From Labedaea rhizosphaerae (lineage in GTDB: Bacteria; Actinomycetota; Actinomycetes; Mycobacteriales; Pseudonocardiaceae): DNA of 64,000 nt. Position numbers and translations under genes: made by a program. Under the pieces are notes generated by a model that saw only the letters and a list, made by a program, of their open reading frames with translations, ran no database searches and was not told the origin of the DNA. Below, piece by piece: positions 6,841-16,132 of this stretch (positions within the stretch are counted from its first letter, which is position 1; every line of letters starts with the position of its first letter). The stretch covers positions 124,001 to 188,000 of the forward strand of contig NZ_SNXZ01000008.1 in NCBI RefSeq assembly GCF_004362825.1, read 5' to 3'.

Positions 6841-8823
6841 ATGACTCCTCGGCCGATCACCAGCCTGCTCGTCGCCAACCGCGGCGAGATCGCCCGGCGC
6901 GTCATGCGCACCGCCCGGGCCATGGACGTGCGCTGCGTTGCCGTCTACTCCGACCCGGACGCCGATGCACCGTTCGTGCGGGAGGCCGACGAGGCGGTGC
7001 GGCTGCCGGGCGCGGCACCCAGTGAGACCTACCTGGACATCGCGAAGATTGTTGGTGCCGCGCAGGCGACCGGCGCGGACGCGGTGCACCCCGGATACGG
7101 GTTCCTGTCGGAAAACGCCGGGTTCGCGCGCGCCTGCGCCGACGCGGGCCTGACGTTCGTCGGCCCGGATCCCGAGGTGATCGAGCAGATGGGCTCGAAG
7201 GTCGCCGCGAAGGAGATCATGGCCGCGGCCGGTGTACCGGTGCTGCCGAGCGTCACGGTCACCGACGACGTCGCGCTGGACCCGGCCCGGGTCGGCCGGG
7301 ACATCGGGTACCCGGTGCTGGTGAAGGCCGCGTTCGGCGGCGGCGGCCGGGGCATGCGGATCGTGCGTGCCGAGGCCGAGCTGCAGTCCGCTGTGGACAG
7401 CGCGCGCCGGGAGGCGGCATCGGCGTTCGGCGACGGCACGGTGTTCCTGGAGCACTACGTTGACTCGCCGCGCCACGTCGAGGTGCAGATCTTCGGCGAC
7501 CGGCACGGCGAGGTCTTGGCCCTGTTCGAACGCGAGTGCTCGATCCAACGCCGCTACCAGAAGATCATCGAGGAGGCGCCGTCCCCGGCCGTGGACGACG
7601 CCCTGCGTGCCGAGTTGTGCGCGGCCGCGGTCGCCGCGGCCAAGGCCATCGACTACGTCGGCGCGGGCACGGTCGAATTCGTGCTCGACGCGCACGGCAA
7701 CTTCCACTTCCTCGAGGTGAACACCCGCCTGCAGGTCGAGCACCCGGTCACCGAGTCGATCACCGGCCTGGACCTGGTGCGGCTGCAACTGCTGATCGCC
7801 GAGGGGCACCCGTTGCCGCCCGAGGCGCGGGCCGCCCGGATCACCGGCCACGCGATCGAAGCCCGCTTGTACGCCGAGGACGTACCCGCCGGATTCCTGC
7901 CGGCCACCGGCACCGTGCACCGGTTCGCCGTGCCCGGCCTGCCGGGAGTGCGGGTAGACGGTGGCGTGGTCGAAGGGTCGGTGGTCGGCCTGCACTACGA
8001 CCCCATGCTGGCCAAGGTGATCGCGCACGCGCCCACCCGGGACGAGGCGTGCCGCCTGCTCGCCCGCGCGCTCGCCGAGACCCGGGTGCATGGCGTGGTC
8101 ACCAATCGCGACCTGCTCGTCGGCGTGCTGCGCGAAACCGAGTTCCGGGCCGGGGCCATTGACACCGGCTACCTGACCCGCCACGACCCCGCGGACCTGG
8201 CGGCCGGTGCCGTCGACGCCCGGGCACCAGCGGTGCACGCGCTTGCCGCCGCCCTCGCCGGGCAGGCGCACCGGCGGGTGTCGACACCGGTGCTCACCAC
8301 CCTGCCGTCGGGCTGGCGCAACGTGCCGGACGCGTCGCAGATCGCCGAGTTCACCTTGTCGGACAAGGAGTTGGCCGTCTCCTACCGGTTCGACCGGGAC
8401 GGGCTCGCCGCCACGGTAGCGGGCGAACCGGTCGACGCCGTGCTGCACGCGGCCACAGCCGACGCGGTCGACTTGGAGGTCGCCGGGGTACGACGGCGGA
8501 TCGCCGTGCACCGGTGCGGCGAGACGTCCTATGTGGACAGCTCATTGGGTGCGACCGCCTTGACGGAGGTGCCGCGGTTCGTCGAGCCCGGTGACCGGTC
8601 CACGCCAGGCTCCCTGGTCGCGCCGATGCCGGGCACGGTCGTGCGGGTGCTCGCCGAACCGGGGGAGCGGGTCGCGGCCGGCGCGCCGATCGTCGTGCTG
8701 GAGGCGATGAAGATGGAGCACACCGTCACCGCGCCCACCGAGGGCGAGGTCGGCGAGATCGGGGTCCGAGTCGGCGACACCGTCGACCTCGGCGCCGTGC
8801 TGGCCGTCGTGGTCGCGTCATGA
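6841..8823 (+). CDS. Acyl-CoA carboxylase alpha subunit (biotin carboxylase + BCCP)
   Basis: A 660-residue protein. The N-terminal biotin carboxylase has VANRGEIA, the ATP-grasp loop GGGGRGMR at about residues 166-173, and EVNTRLQVEH. A linker precedes the biotinyl domain with EAMKMEH and the biotinylated Lys624. It carboxylates its own biotin with ATP and bicarbonate and serves the beta subunit upstream. An in-frame GTG at 6832 overlaps the stop of the beta gene; I prefer the ATG at 6841, although GAGGG is only two bases away. Two carboxylase subunits encoded back to back is the normal arrangement for MCC and GCC enzymes. Confidence 0.93.
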   Translation: MTPRPITSLLVANRGEIARRVMRTARAMDVRCVAVYSDPDADAPFVREADEAVRLPGAAPSETYLDIAKIVGAAQATGADAVHPGYGFLSENAGFARACADAGLTFVGPDPEVIEQMGSKVAAKEIMAAAGVPVLPSVTVTDDVALDPARVGRDIGYPVLVKAAFGGGGRGMRIVRAEAELQSAVDSARREAASAFGDGTVFLEHYVDSPRHVEVQIFGDRHGEVLALFERECSIQRRYQKIIEEAPSPAVDDALRAELCAAAVAAAKAIDYVGAGTVEFVLDAHGNFHFLEVNTRLQVEHPVTESITGLDLVRLQLLIAEGHPLPPEARAARITGHAIEARLYAEDVPAGFLPATGTVHRFAVPGLPGVRVDGGVVEGSVVGLHYDPMLAKVIAHAPTRDEACRLLARALAETRVHGVVTNRDLLVGVLRETEFRAGAIDTGYLTRHDPADLAAGAVDARAPAVHALAAALAGQAHRRVSTPVLTTLPSGWRNVPDASQIAEFTLSDKELAVSYRFDRDGLAATVAGEPVDAVLHAATADAVDLEVAGVRRRIAVHRCGETSYVDSSLGATALTEVPRFVEPGDRSTPGSLVAPMPGTVVRVLAEPGERVAAGAPIVVLEAMKMEHTVTAPTEGEVGEIGVRVGDTVDLGAVLAVVVAS

Positions 8824-9611
8824 CCGAACCCGCCAACCTGTGGGACGACCTGGCCGCGGAGACCGCCGACCTCGACGCGCTACTCGCGTCGGTGACCGAC
8901 TGGGACCGGCCGACCCCCGCGATCGGCTGGTCCATCCGAGACCAAGTCAGCCACCTCGCCTACTTCGACGAGGCCGCCGCGCTGGCGATCGCCGACCCGG
9001 CCCGGTTCCGCGCAGAGGCAGCCGAGCTGGTCGAGCTGGGCCCGCGGTTCCCGGACGTGATCGCCGAACGCCACCGCGCCATGCCGATCCCGGAGCTGCT
9101 GAACTGGTTCCGTCTGGTCCGCACCGACTTGCTGGTGCGCTTCAGGGCGACGGACCCGAAGAAGCGCGTGCCGTGGTACGGGCCGGACATGAGCGCGCTG
9201 AGCTCCGCGACCGCCCGGTTGATGGAGACGTGGGCGCACGGCCAGGACGTGGCCGACGCCCTCGGCGTCACCCGCCCGCCCACCGCGCGGCTGCGGCACG
9301 TCGCGCACCTGGGCGTGCGCACGTTCGGGTTCAGCTTCGGCCTGCGGGGCAAGCCGGTACCCGATACCGACGTCTTCGTGGAGCTGACCGCACCCGACGG
9401 GGACCGGTGGACGTGGGGCGATCCAGGCGCGACCGAGCGAGTTCACGGGCCCGCCCTTGACTTCTGCCTGGTCGTCACCCAGCGACGCCACCGGGCGGAC
9501 ACCGCCTTGACCACCACTGGGTCGGTCGCCGCCGAATGGCTGACGATCGCGCAAGCCTTCGCCGGCGCGCCAGGCCCCGGCCGCGAACCCGTGGGACGGA
9601 GGACGGCATGA
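8820..9611 (+). CDS. TIGR03084-type DinB-like metal-binding protein
   Basis: A 263-residue protein of the actinobacterial DinB/maleylpyruvate isomerase-like group usually labelled TIGR03084. The N-terminal part WSIRDQVSHLAYFDE and the helix METWAHGQDVADALG supply the histidines expected for a metal site. Relatives include mycothiol-dependent enzymes, so a thiol- or metal-assisted isomerisation is possible but unproved. The ATG overlaps the stop of the carboxylase gene (ATGA), and its own stop overlaps the next start, so expression is coupled. Its position between carboxylase and AtuA-like genes suggests a step specific to the actinobacterial version of the pathway. Confidence 0.8.
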   Translation: MTEPANLWDDLAAETADLDALLASVTDWDRPTPAIGWSIRDQVSHLAYFDEAAALAIADPARFRAEAAELVELGPRFPDVIAERHRAMPIPELLNWFRLVRTDLLVRFRATDPKKRVPWYGPDMSALSSATARLMETWAHGQDVADALGVTRPPTARLRHVAHLGVRTFGFSFGLRGKPVPDTDVFVELTAPDGDRWTWGDPGATERVHGPALDFCLVVTQRRHRADTALTTTGSVAAEWLTIAQAFAGAPGPGREPVGRRTA

Positions 9612-11365
9612 CCCGCCCGGTCCGGATCGCCAACTGCTCGGGCTTCCTGGGTGACCGGCTCGCCGCGGCGAAGGAGGTCGTCGACGGCGGCCCGACCGAC
9701 GTACTCACCGGTGACTACCTCGCCGAGCTGACCATGCTCATCCTGTGGAAGGCGCGGCGCAAAGACCCGGCGGCGGGCTACGCCCGCCCGTTCCTCGCCC
9801 AACTCGAGCAGGTCCTGGGCACCTGCCTGGACCGCGGCACCAAGATCGTGGTCAACGCCGGCGGCCTCAACCCGGCCGGGCTCGCCGAGCAGGTCCACGA
9901 ACTCGCCGCGAGGCTGGGCCTCGCGCCCAAGGTCGCCCATCTGCGCGGTGACGACCTCAGCGAGCGGCTCGACGACCTCATCGCGTCCGGACACCCGCTG
10001 GCGAACCTGGACACCGGCGAACCCCTGACCGGTGCGCCCGGCGAGCCGGTGACGGCCAACGCCTACCTCGGCGGCTGGGGCATCGCCGCCGCCCTGGACG
10101 CGGGCGCCGACATCGTGCTCACGCCGCGGGTCACCGACGCCTCGCTGGTCGTGGGGCCCGCCGCGTGGTGGCACGGCTGGCAACGCGCCGACCACGACGC
10201 GCTTGCCGGGGCGGTCGTCGCGGGGCACGTGATCGAGTGCGGACCGCAGGCGACCGGCGGCAACTACCCGTGGCTGCAGGAGATCGCCGACCGGCGCCGG
10301 CCCGGCTTCCCGGTCGCGGAGGTGGCCGCGGATGGCAGCACCGTGCTGACCAAGCACCCGAACACCGGGGGACTGGTGTCCGTCGGCACCGTCACCGCGC
10401 AACTGCTGTACGAGATCGCCGAACCCGCCTATGCGGGCCCCGACGTGGTGGCGCACTTCGACACGGCACGCGTCGAGCAGGACGGCCCCGACCGCGTCCG
10501 CATCTCCGGGACCAGGGGCAGCCCGCCACCGCCCGAGCTCAAGGTCGCGGTGAACCTGCTCGCTGGCTACCGCAACACGATGACCTTGGTGCTGACCGGA
10601 CTGGACATCGAGGAGAAGGCGAGCTGGGCGCAGGACCTGCTCTTCGACGCGCTCGGCGGCAAGGAGTCCTTCGCCAAGGTCGACACCAGGCTGATCCGGT
10701 ACGACCGGCGCGACGCGCCCACCAACGAACAGGCGACCGCGCACCTGCGGATTACCGTCAAGGACCCCGATCCGAAGAAGGTCGGCAGGCGGTTCGCCAA
10801 CGCCACCACGGAGCTCGCGGTCGGCGGGTACGCGGGCTGCCACACGACGACGCCGCCCACGGCCGAGACCGCGTACGGCATCTACTGGCCCACGCTGGTC
10901 CCGGCCGCCGAGGTGCTGCACGAGGTGGTGCTCCCCAACGGCGAGGTCGTGGTGATCGACCACCACCCGGCGCCCGAACCGGTGCCCGCCCCGGCTGCTG
11001 CCATGCCTGGCCCGATGCGGGACTTCGGTGCGGTGGTGCAGGTGCCGCTCGGCAGCATCGTCGGCGCCCGCTCGGGGGACAAGGGCGGCAACGCCAACGT
11101 CGGCGTCTGGGTGCGCGACGCGGCCGCATTCGCGTGGCTGGACGCGTATCTGACCGTCGACCGGCTGCGGCAGCTCATCCCGGAGGCGGCGAACCTCACC
11201 GTGCGCCGCTACGCGCTGCCGAACGTGCTCGCGCTCAACTTCGTGATCGTCGGCCTGCTCGCCGAAGGCGTGGCCGCGACGGCCCGCCCGGACGCGCAGG
11301 CCAAGGGGCTCGGGGAATACCTGCGCTCGCGCTATGCCGACATCCCCGTGACCCTGCTCGCCTGA
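9608..11365 (+). CDS. AtuA-like protein (DUF1446), acyclic terpene utilisation
   Basis: A 585-residue DUF1446 protein. The N-terminus reads IANCSGFLGDR, followed by DVLTGDYLAE, ITPR-like VLTPRVTDASL and ECGPQATGGNY, which are hallmarks of AtuA of citronellol/geraniol degradation. A C-terminal part (about 475-585) with VGARSGDKGGNANVGVW is also typical. AtuA is essential for the Pseudomonas pathway, but its reaction is unresolved. The ATG at 9608 follows GGAGG and overlaps the previous stop. It is the strongest marker that the operon handles isoprenoid or similarly branched acyl-CoAs rather than leucine alone. Confidence 0.87.
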   Translation: MTRPVRIANCSGFLGDRLAAAKEVVDGGPTDVLTGDYLAELTMLILWKARRKDPAAGYARPFLAQLEQVLGTCLDRGTKIVVNAGGLNPAGLAEQVHELAARLGLAPKVAHLRGDDLSERLDDLIASGHPLANLDTGEPLTGAPGEPVTANAYLGGWGIAAALDAGADIVLTPRVTDASLVVGPAAWWHGWQRADHDALAGAVVAGHVIECGPQATGGNYPWLQEIADRRRPGFPVAEVAADGSTVLTKHPNTGGLVSVGTVTAQLLYEIAEPAYAGPDVVAHFDTARVEQDGPDRVRISGTRGSPPPPELKVAVNLLAGYRNTMTLVLTGLDIEEKASWAQDLLFDALGGKESFAKVDTRLIRYDRRDAPTNEQATAHLRITVKDPDPKKVGRRFANATTELAVGGYAGCHTTTPPTAETAYGIYWPTLVPAAEVLHEVVLPNGEVVVIDHHPAPEPVPAPAAAMPGPMRDFGAVVQVPLGSIVGARSGDKGGNANVGVWVRDAAAFAWLDAYLTVDRLRQLIPEAANLTVRRYALPNVLALNFVIVGLLAEGVAATARPDAQAKGLGEYLRSRYADIPVTLLA

Positions 11366-11381
11366 CCGCGGAGGACCCCCG

Positions 11382-12536
11382 ATGGATTTCACGCCGGATC
11401 CCGACCACACCGCGTTGCGTGCCGCGGTGGCCGCGATCACCGCGAAGTTCGGCGGTGACTACTACGCCCGCAAGGCCGAAGCCCGTGAACCCACCGCCGA
11501 ACTGTGGCAGGTGCTGGGCGAGCACGGGTTCATCGGCATCAACATCCCCGAGGAGTACGGCGGTGGTGGCGCGGGCCTGACCGAGCTCGCGATCGTGTGC
11601 GAGGAGGTCGCCGCGCAGGGCTGCCCCCTGCTGCTCCTGCTGGTCTCCAGCGCGATCTCGGGCGAGGTCATCGCCACCTACGGCGACGACGCGCAGAAGC
11701 AGCGGTGGCTGCCACGGCTCGCGACCGGCGAGAGCAAGGTCGTGTTCGCGATCACCGAGCCGGGTGCCGGGTCCAACAGCCACCGGCTCGCCACGACGGC
11801 GACCCGCGCCGGCGACGACTACGTCCTCAACGGACAGAAGTACTACATCTCCGGCGTGGACGACGCCGAAGCCATCCTCGTCGTCACGCGCACTGGCACC
11901 GACGCGAACACGGGCCGGGGCGAGTTGTCGCTGTTCGTCGTAGACACCGACGCGCCAGGACTGGTGAAGCACCCGCTGCTGGTATCGGTCGCGTTGCCCG
12001 AACGCCAGTTCACGCTGCACTTCGACGACGTCCGGGTGCCCGCAGACCGGCTGGTCGGCGCCGAGGGCAACGGCTTCGCGCAGGTATTCCACGGCCTCAA
12101 CCCCGAACGCATCACCGGAGCCGCGCTGTGCGTCGGCATCGGCCGTTACGCCTTGGGCAAGGCCGTCGAGTACGCCAACGCCCGCACCGTGTGGAACGAG
12201 GCGATCGGTGCGCACCAAGGCGTCGCGCACCCGCTTGCCAAGGCCAAGATCGAGGTCGAGCAAGCCGCGTTGATGACCGCGCAGGCCGCGTGGCGGCACG
12301 ACCACGGCCTGCCCGCGGGGGAGGCGTCGAACATGGCGAAGTACGCGGCCGCCGAGGCCGCGCTCGCCGCCGTCGACGCGGCCATCCAGACCCACGGCGG
12401 CAACGGTGTCGCCACCGAGTACGGGCTGATCCCGTTGTGGGGCTTGGCTCGCCTGCTGCGCATCGCCCCGGTCAACCGGGAGATGGTCCTGAACTACGTC
12501 GCCCAGCACTCCCTGGGGCTGCCGCGTTCCTACTGA
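11382..12536 (+). CDS. Acyl-CoA dehydrogenase, citronellyl/isovaleryl-CoA type
   Basis: A 384-residue FAD enzyme with FAITEPGAGSNS in the middle domain and THGGNGVATEY near the C-terminus. The classical MCAD-type catalytic Glu in the IYEGT segment is replaced (RIAPVNREM here). Glu242 in GLNPERIT occupies the position of the isovaleryl-CoA dehydrogenase base, so a branched substrate is plausible. It would introduce the 2,3-double bond before carboxylation, the role of AtuD. It starts 16 bases after the AtuA-like gene, behind GGAGG. Confidence 0.9.
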   Translation: MDFTPDPDHTALRAAVAAITAKFGGDYYARKAEAREPTAELWQVLGEHGFIGINIPEEYGGGGAGLTELAIVCEEVAAQGCPLLLLLVSSAISGEVIATYGDDAQKQRWLPRLATGESKVVFAITEPGAGSNSHRLATTATRAGDDYVLNGQKYYISGVDDAEAILVVTRTGTDANTGRGELSLFVVDTDAPGLVKHPLLVSVALPERQFTLHFDDVRVPADRLVGAEGNGFAQVFHGLNPERITGAALCVGIGRYALGKAVEYANARTVWNEAIGAHQGVAHPLAKAKIEVEQAALMTAQAAWRHDHGLPAGEASNMAKYAAAEAALAAVDAAIQTHGGNGVATEYGLIPLWGLARLLRIAPVNREMVLNYVAQHSLGLPRSY

Positions 12537-12554
12537 CCGAGCTGGAGGACACCG

Positions 12555-14135
12555 ATGTCCGACGAAATCGCCAAGCTGAATGCCAACCTCATCCACCGCG
12601 TCAACGTGGGGGACAGCCTGACGCGCACGGCCGCCCGGTCGCCGCGGAACGTCGCCGTGGTCGACGAGCACCGCCGCTACACCTACACCGAACTCAACGC
12701 GTGGGTCAACCGTGTCGCGAACGCCTTGCACGGCAAGGGTTACCGGCGTGGTCACGCGCTCGCTCTCGCGTCGGGCAACAGCGTCGAGTTCCTCGTGACG
12801 TACTACGCCTGCGCGAAGCTCGGCGTCGTGTGCGTGCCGGTCAACCTGGGCTGGCGGCCGGACGAGGTCTCCTACGTCCTCGAGCACAGCAAGGCGCGCG
12901 GCATCGTCATCGAGGCACAGCTGCTGGCGACGCTGAAGGATGCGATCGACGGGACCGCCGCCGCCGGGGACCTGGTCGTCGCACCCGGCACCGGCGGCGT
13001 GGCGCCGACCTTCGGCGACCTCGACGGCGGCGACGCCGAACCCGAGCACCTGGTCGAGGACCGCGACGCGATCACCTACCTCTACACGAGCGGCACCACG
13101 TCCGCGCCGAAGGGCGTGGTCGGCAACCACACGGCGATCTACCTCGAGTCGATGACGATGGCGATGGAGGCGCGCTTCGCCGCCGACGATCGGTTCGTGG
13201 CGATGCTGCCGATGTTCCACACCGCGCAGCTCAACTGCCACTGCACGTCCGCGGTCATGGTCGGGGCGACGATCCACATCCGTAGAGCGTTCGATGCCGG
13301 TGAGCTGCTCGCCCAGATCGAACGCGAGCAGATCACCCAGATCTTCGGGCTACCGATGATGTACCGGGCCATGCTCGACCACCCGGACATCGCGACCACG
13401 GACCTCTCGAGCCTGCGTCGCGCGTGCTACGCGATGGCGCCCATGCCGGACGCCCAGTTGCGCCGCTGCCTCGAAGTCTTCGCATGCGACTTCTACCTGC
13501 TCTTCGGGCAAACCGAGATGAGCCCGACAGCCACGATGTTCCGGCCCGAGCACCAGCTCTCGCACTCCGGCGCCGTCGGCACGCCGGTCGCCAACATCCA
13601 GGTGTCCATCATGGACGGTGACGGAAAGCTCGTGCCACAGGGCGCCACCGGCGAGATCGTCTACCGCGGCCCGCACACCATGACGGGCTACCTGGACAAC
13701 CAGGAGGCGACGGACACCGCGTTCGCGCACGGCTGGTTCCACTCCGGCGACATCGGCCACATCGACGACGACGGCATCCTCTGGTTCACCGACCGGTCCA
13801 AGGACGTGATCAAGACCGGCGGCGAGAACGTCGCGTCGATCGAGGTCGAGAAGGCCGTCTACGCCGCCGACCCCAACGTCGCCGAGGCGGTCGTCGTCGG
13901 GCTGCCCCACGAGCGGTGGAGCGAGGCCATCACCGCCGTCGTCGTGCCTAAGCCCGGCGCCGAGGTCGACGAAGAGCAATTGTTGTCCGTGCTGCGCGGG
14001 CTGCTCGACCCGTACAAGGTCCCGAAGGCGGTGATCGTCGCGGATACACTGCCGAAGACGTCGACCGGGAAGATCCAGAAGAACGTGGTGCGCACGACCT
14101 ACGCCGACCGCTACACCGGGTCAGGAGCGGGATGA
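12555..14135 (+). CDS. AMP-forming acyl-CoA ligase, AtuH-like
   Basis: A 526-residue ANL-superfamily enzyme. The P-loop motif is YTSGTTSAPKG, the adenine motif is FGQTEMSP, the hinge region holds WFHSGDIGHID and DRSKDVIKTGGENV, and the catalytic Lys is in TSTGKIQK near the end. It activates a free carboxylic acid to its CoA thioester, the entry step for the neighbouring dehydrogenase and carboxylase. GGAGG precedes the ATG, and the stop overlaps the TetR start. The chain-length preference is not visible from motifs; the context points to a branched or terpenoid acid. Confidence 0.9.
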   Translation: MSDEIAKLNANLIHRVNVGDSLTRTAARSPRNVAVVDEHRRYTYTELNAWVNRVANALHGKGYRRGHALALASGNSVEFLVTYYACAKLGVVCVPVNLGWRPDEVSYVLEHSKARGIVIEAQLLATLKDAIDGTAAAGDLVVAPGTGGVAPTFGDLDGGDAEPEHLVEDRDAITYLYTSGTTSAPKGVVGNHTAIYLESMTMAMEARFAADDRFVAMLPMFHTAQLNCHCTSAVMVGATIHIRRAFDAGELLAQIEREQITQIFGLPMMYRAMLDHPDIATTDLSSLRRACYAMAPMPDAQLRRCLEVFACDFYLLFGQTEMSPTATMFRPEHQLSHSGAVGTPVANIQVSIMDGDGKLVPQGATGEIVYRGPHTMTGYLDNQEATDTAFAHGWFHSGDIGHIDDDGILWFTDRSKDVIKTGGENVASIEVEKAVYAADPNVAEAVVVGLPHERWSEAITAVVVPKPGAEVDEEQLLSVLRGLLDPYKVPKAVIVADTLPKTSTGKIQKNVVRTTYADRYTGSGAG

Positions 14136-14731
14136 CCAAATCCGATGCCCCGTCCCGCGTGCGCGACCCGGACCGCAAGGAACGCATCCTGGTCGCGGCC
14201 GCGGACCTGGTGGCCCGCAGCGGCTACCACGCTGTGTCCATGGCCGACATCGGTGCGGCCGCGGGCATCACGGGCTCGGGCATCTACCGCCACTTCGATG
14301 GCAAGTCGGCGGTGCTGGTAGCCCTGTTCGAGCGCGTCATCGACGGCTTGCTGCGCGACGAGAAGCGCATCGTCGAACAGGAGACCACGGACCTGCGCGT
14401 CGCCCTGCGCAAACTCATCGACGGCCAGATCGAATTCGTGGTGGCTGACCGGGAGCTCGCGCAGGTCTACTTCCATGAGATCAACAACCTGCCAGAGGTG
14501 GATCGTCGGCGGTTGCGCCGCAAGCAGCGCCTCTACCTGGAGGAATGGGTCCACCTGGTGGCCGAACTGCGCACCGACCTCGGGGACACCGAAGCCCGCG
14601 TCATCGTGCACGCGGCCATCGCGGCCATCCAGTCCACCCTCCAGCACGACTCCAACCTCCCCGAGCCGCAGCTCCGCCGGCTCCTGGCCAGCTCCGCGCA
14701 AGCCGTCCTCGGCATCGGCTTGGGGTCGTAA
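14132..14731 (+). CDS. TetR-family regulator, probable regulator of the island
   Basis: A 199-residue TetR protein. The N-terminal helix-turn-helix (about residues 30-55, SMADIGAAAGITGSGIYRHF) is typical, and the remaining helices form the ligand pocket. Its ATG overlaps the ligase stop, so it is made with the enzymes. The matched dyads TTGGTCATACCAT at 1799-1811 and 4964-4976 are the obvious candidate targets, with an acyl-CoA intermediate as likely inducer, as for AtuR and similar regulators. Regulator-operator pairing is inference from synteny. Confidence 0.87.
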   Translation: MTKSDAPSRVRDPDRKERILVAAADLVARSGYHAVSMADIGAAAGITGSGIYRHFDGKSAVLVALFERVIDGLLRDEKRIVEQETTDLRVALRKLIDGQIEFVVADRELAQVYFHEINNLPEVDRRRLRRKQRLYLEEWVHLVAELRTDLGDTEARVIVHAAIAAIQSTLQHDSNLPEPQLRRLLASSAQAVLGIGLGS

Positions 14732-14777
14732 CGCCATGGATGCCCCGCCGGAACTGGCAGTCGGTCGGCATCGCAGT

Positions 14778-14797
14778 GCCCAACACGGAGGTTGGGC
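14778..14797 (+). terminator. Hairpin after the catabolic operon
   Basis: GCCCAAC (14778-14784), loop ACGGAG, GTTGGGC (14791-14797) lies 47 bases after the TetR stop. It has no T-run, as is common for actinobacterial terminators. The remainder of 14732-14932 shows no gene. Confidence 0.45.
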
Positions 14798-14932
14798 GGG
14801 CCGGTGTGTCGGGTCTCCTTGCACCGCGGTCTTGCCGTCGATGCGAACGAGCTACGGGTGCGCCTCCGCTCGTGCCCACGATTATCAGTAGCATGAGCAC
14901 GCACGCGACGTTGCCTGACCGGTGCAGCGAAC

Positions 14933-16132
14933 TTGGTCTGCCCACGCCTCCCGACGAAGGTTCCAAGTTCGAGCGCGCGGCGGCCAGCTTCGAAGCGTGT
15001 CGCCGACATTCTGAAGAACCCGAAGTACACCGGTTATCAGGTTTACAACCGCCGCGCGCGTCGCAGCCGCGGTGGTCGCAATCGGCAGAACCCGCCCGAG
15101 ATGTGGGTCTGGTCGGTCGAGCCTGCGCATGAACCACTGATCCCGAAGTGGATGTACGACGAACTCAACGCCAAGTCATGGGGACGCAAGCGTTCACGTG
15201 ATGGTGCCGCGCTGAAGAACGACGCGAAGGCGACCCGGACCTGTTTGTTCCGCCGTCGTGTCGTGTGCGACTGCGGTCGCAGCATGACCGGCAATCCCCG
15301 ACGGGGTGTGACTTACTACCGCTGCCATCCGGCCAATAACAACCGCGGTCGCCCAGACAAATACGAGGGTCACCCCGCGACGGTCTACATGCGAGAAGAC
15401 CTGATCATGAACGTGGTCAACCAGTTCTTCGCCGAGCGCGTCTTCGGTCCGAAGCGGCGCGGGCTGTTCGCGGCGAGTCTGGACAACCTGGACACCGCCG
15501 CGACTCAGGAGCGTTTCGAGCAGCGTGAGCGCGCTCAGCGCCAGCTCGCCGACATCGCCCGCAAACAGGACAACGTCCTGCGCCAAGTCGAGGACGGTGA
15601 CCCGGATGACCCGTTCACCCAGCGGCTGCGGCAGCGCTTCAACGACCTCGAAGCGCAGCGCAAAACCCAACTGGCCCTCGTGGCCGACCTGGACAAGGCA
15701 GACGCCGGGAATGCCGCCCGCCCCAGCGCGGAACAGGTCAATCTGCTCGACGCGCTACCGCACCTGGCGGTCAACCTGCACCGGGCTCCGAGCGACATCT
15801 TGGACCGGTTGTTCGACCTCACGCAGTTGACCGTCCGGGTCCACTACGCCACCAACGAAGCCACCGTGAAGGTGACGCTTCCCGCCGGAGAGGCCGACAG
15901 CGTCATCGAACTCAGCAAGGCGATCGAGGAGGAACAGATGCCAAACACGACCATCGCGAACGACGGATCGGCAGGTCGGGGGGAGTGTGCATCCTGTACG
16001 TGCCCCCGGTGCGATTCGAACGCACACTGGACGGGTTTTGAATCCGTTGCCTCTGCCGATTGGGCTACGGGGGCTCGGGCGATGACCTTACGCGATGCTT
16101 CTCGCGCGCCCGCGCGAGGCCCGGCGGAGTGA
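14933..16132 (+). pseudogene. Truncated large serine recombinase (catalytic domain missing)
   Basis: The recognisable part begins near 14995 (RVADILKNPKYTGYQVYNR), which is the start of the recombinase domain of large serine integrases. It continues through a zinc ribbon (CDCGRSMTGN...YYRC) and a coiled coil rich in Glu, Arg and Gln (about 15480-15700). The N-terminal resolvase domain with its serine nucleophile is absent, and the preceding bases show no homologous frame, so the gene should be inactive for strand cleavage. The open frame runs on across an antisense tRNA gene (16001-16074), so its real C-terminal end is doubtful. This looks like the remnant of an integrated element. Confidence 0.75.
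16001..16074 (-). tRNA. tRNA with CAA anticodon (nominal Leu), short variable loop
   Basis: On the minus strand the acceptor arms GCCCCCG and CGGGGGC pair perfectly, with discriminator A. The D arm carries GGC..AATCGGCAGA, the anticodon loop reads TTCAAAA (anticodon CAA), and the T arm GTGCG-TTCGAAT-CGCAC is perfect. CCA is not encoded. The variable loop has only about five bases, whereas bacterial tRNA-Leu normally has a long arm, and the last anticodon-stem pair is A-C. The amino-acid identity is therefore uncertain. Confidence 0.8.

Noticed and set aside
14132-14146. Half operator ATGACCAAA at the TetR start
   Set aside because: It coincides with the start codons and lacks the second arm, so chance is the simpler explanation.
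14778-14797. Hexaloop hairpin ACGGAG that meets the ANTAR A1/G4 rule
   Set aside because: It is a single stem after a stop codon; ANTAR targets need two stems in a leader, so a terminator is more likely.
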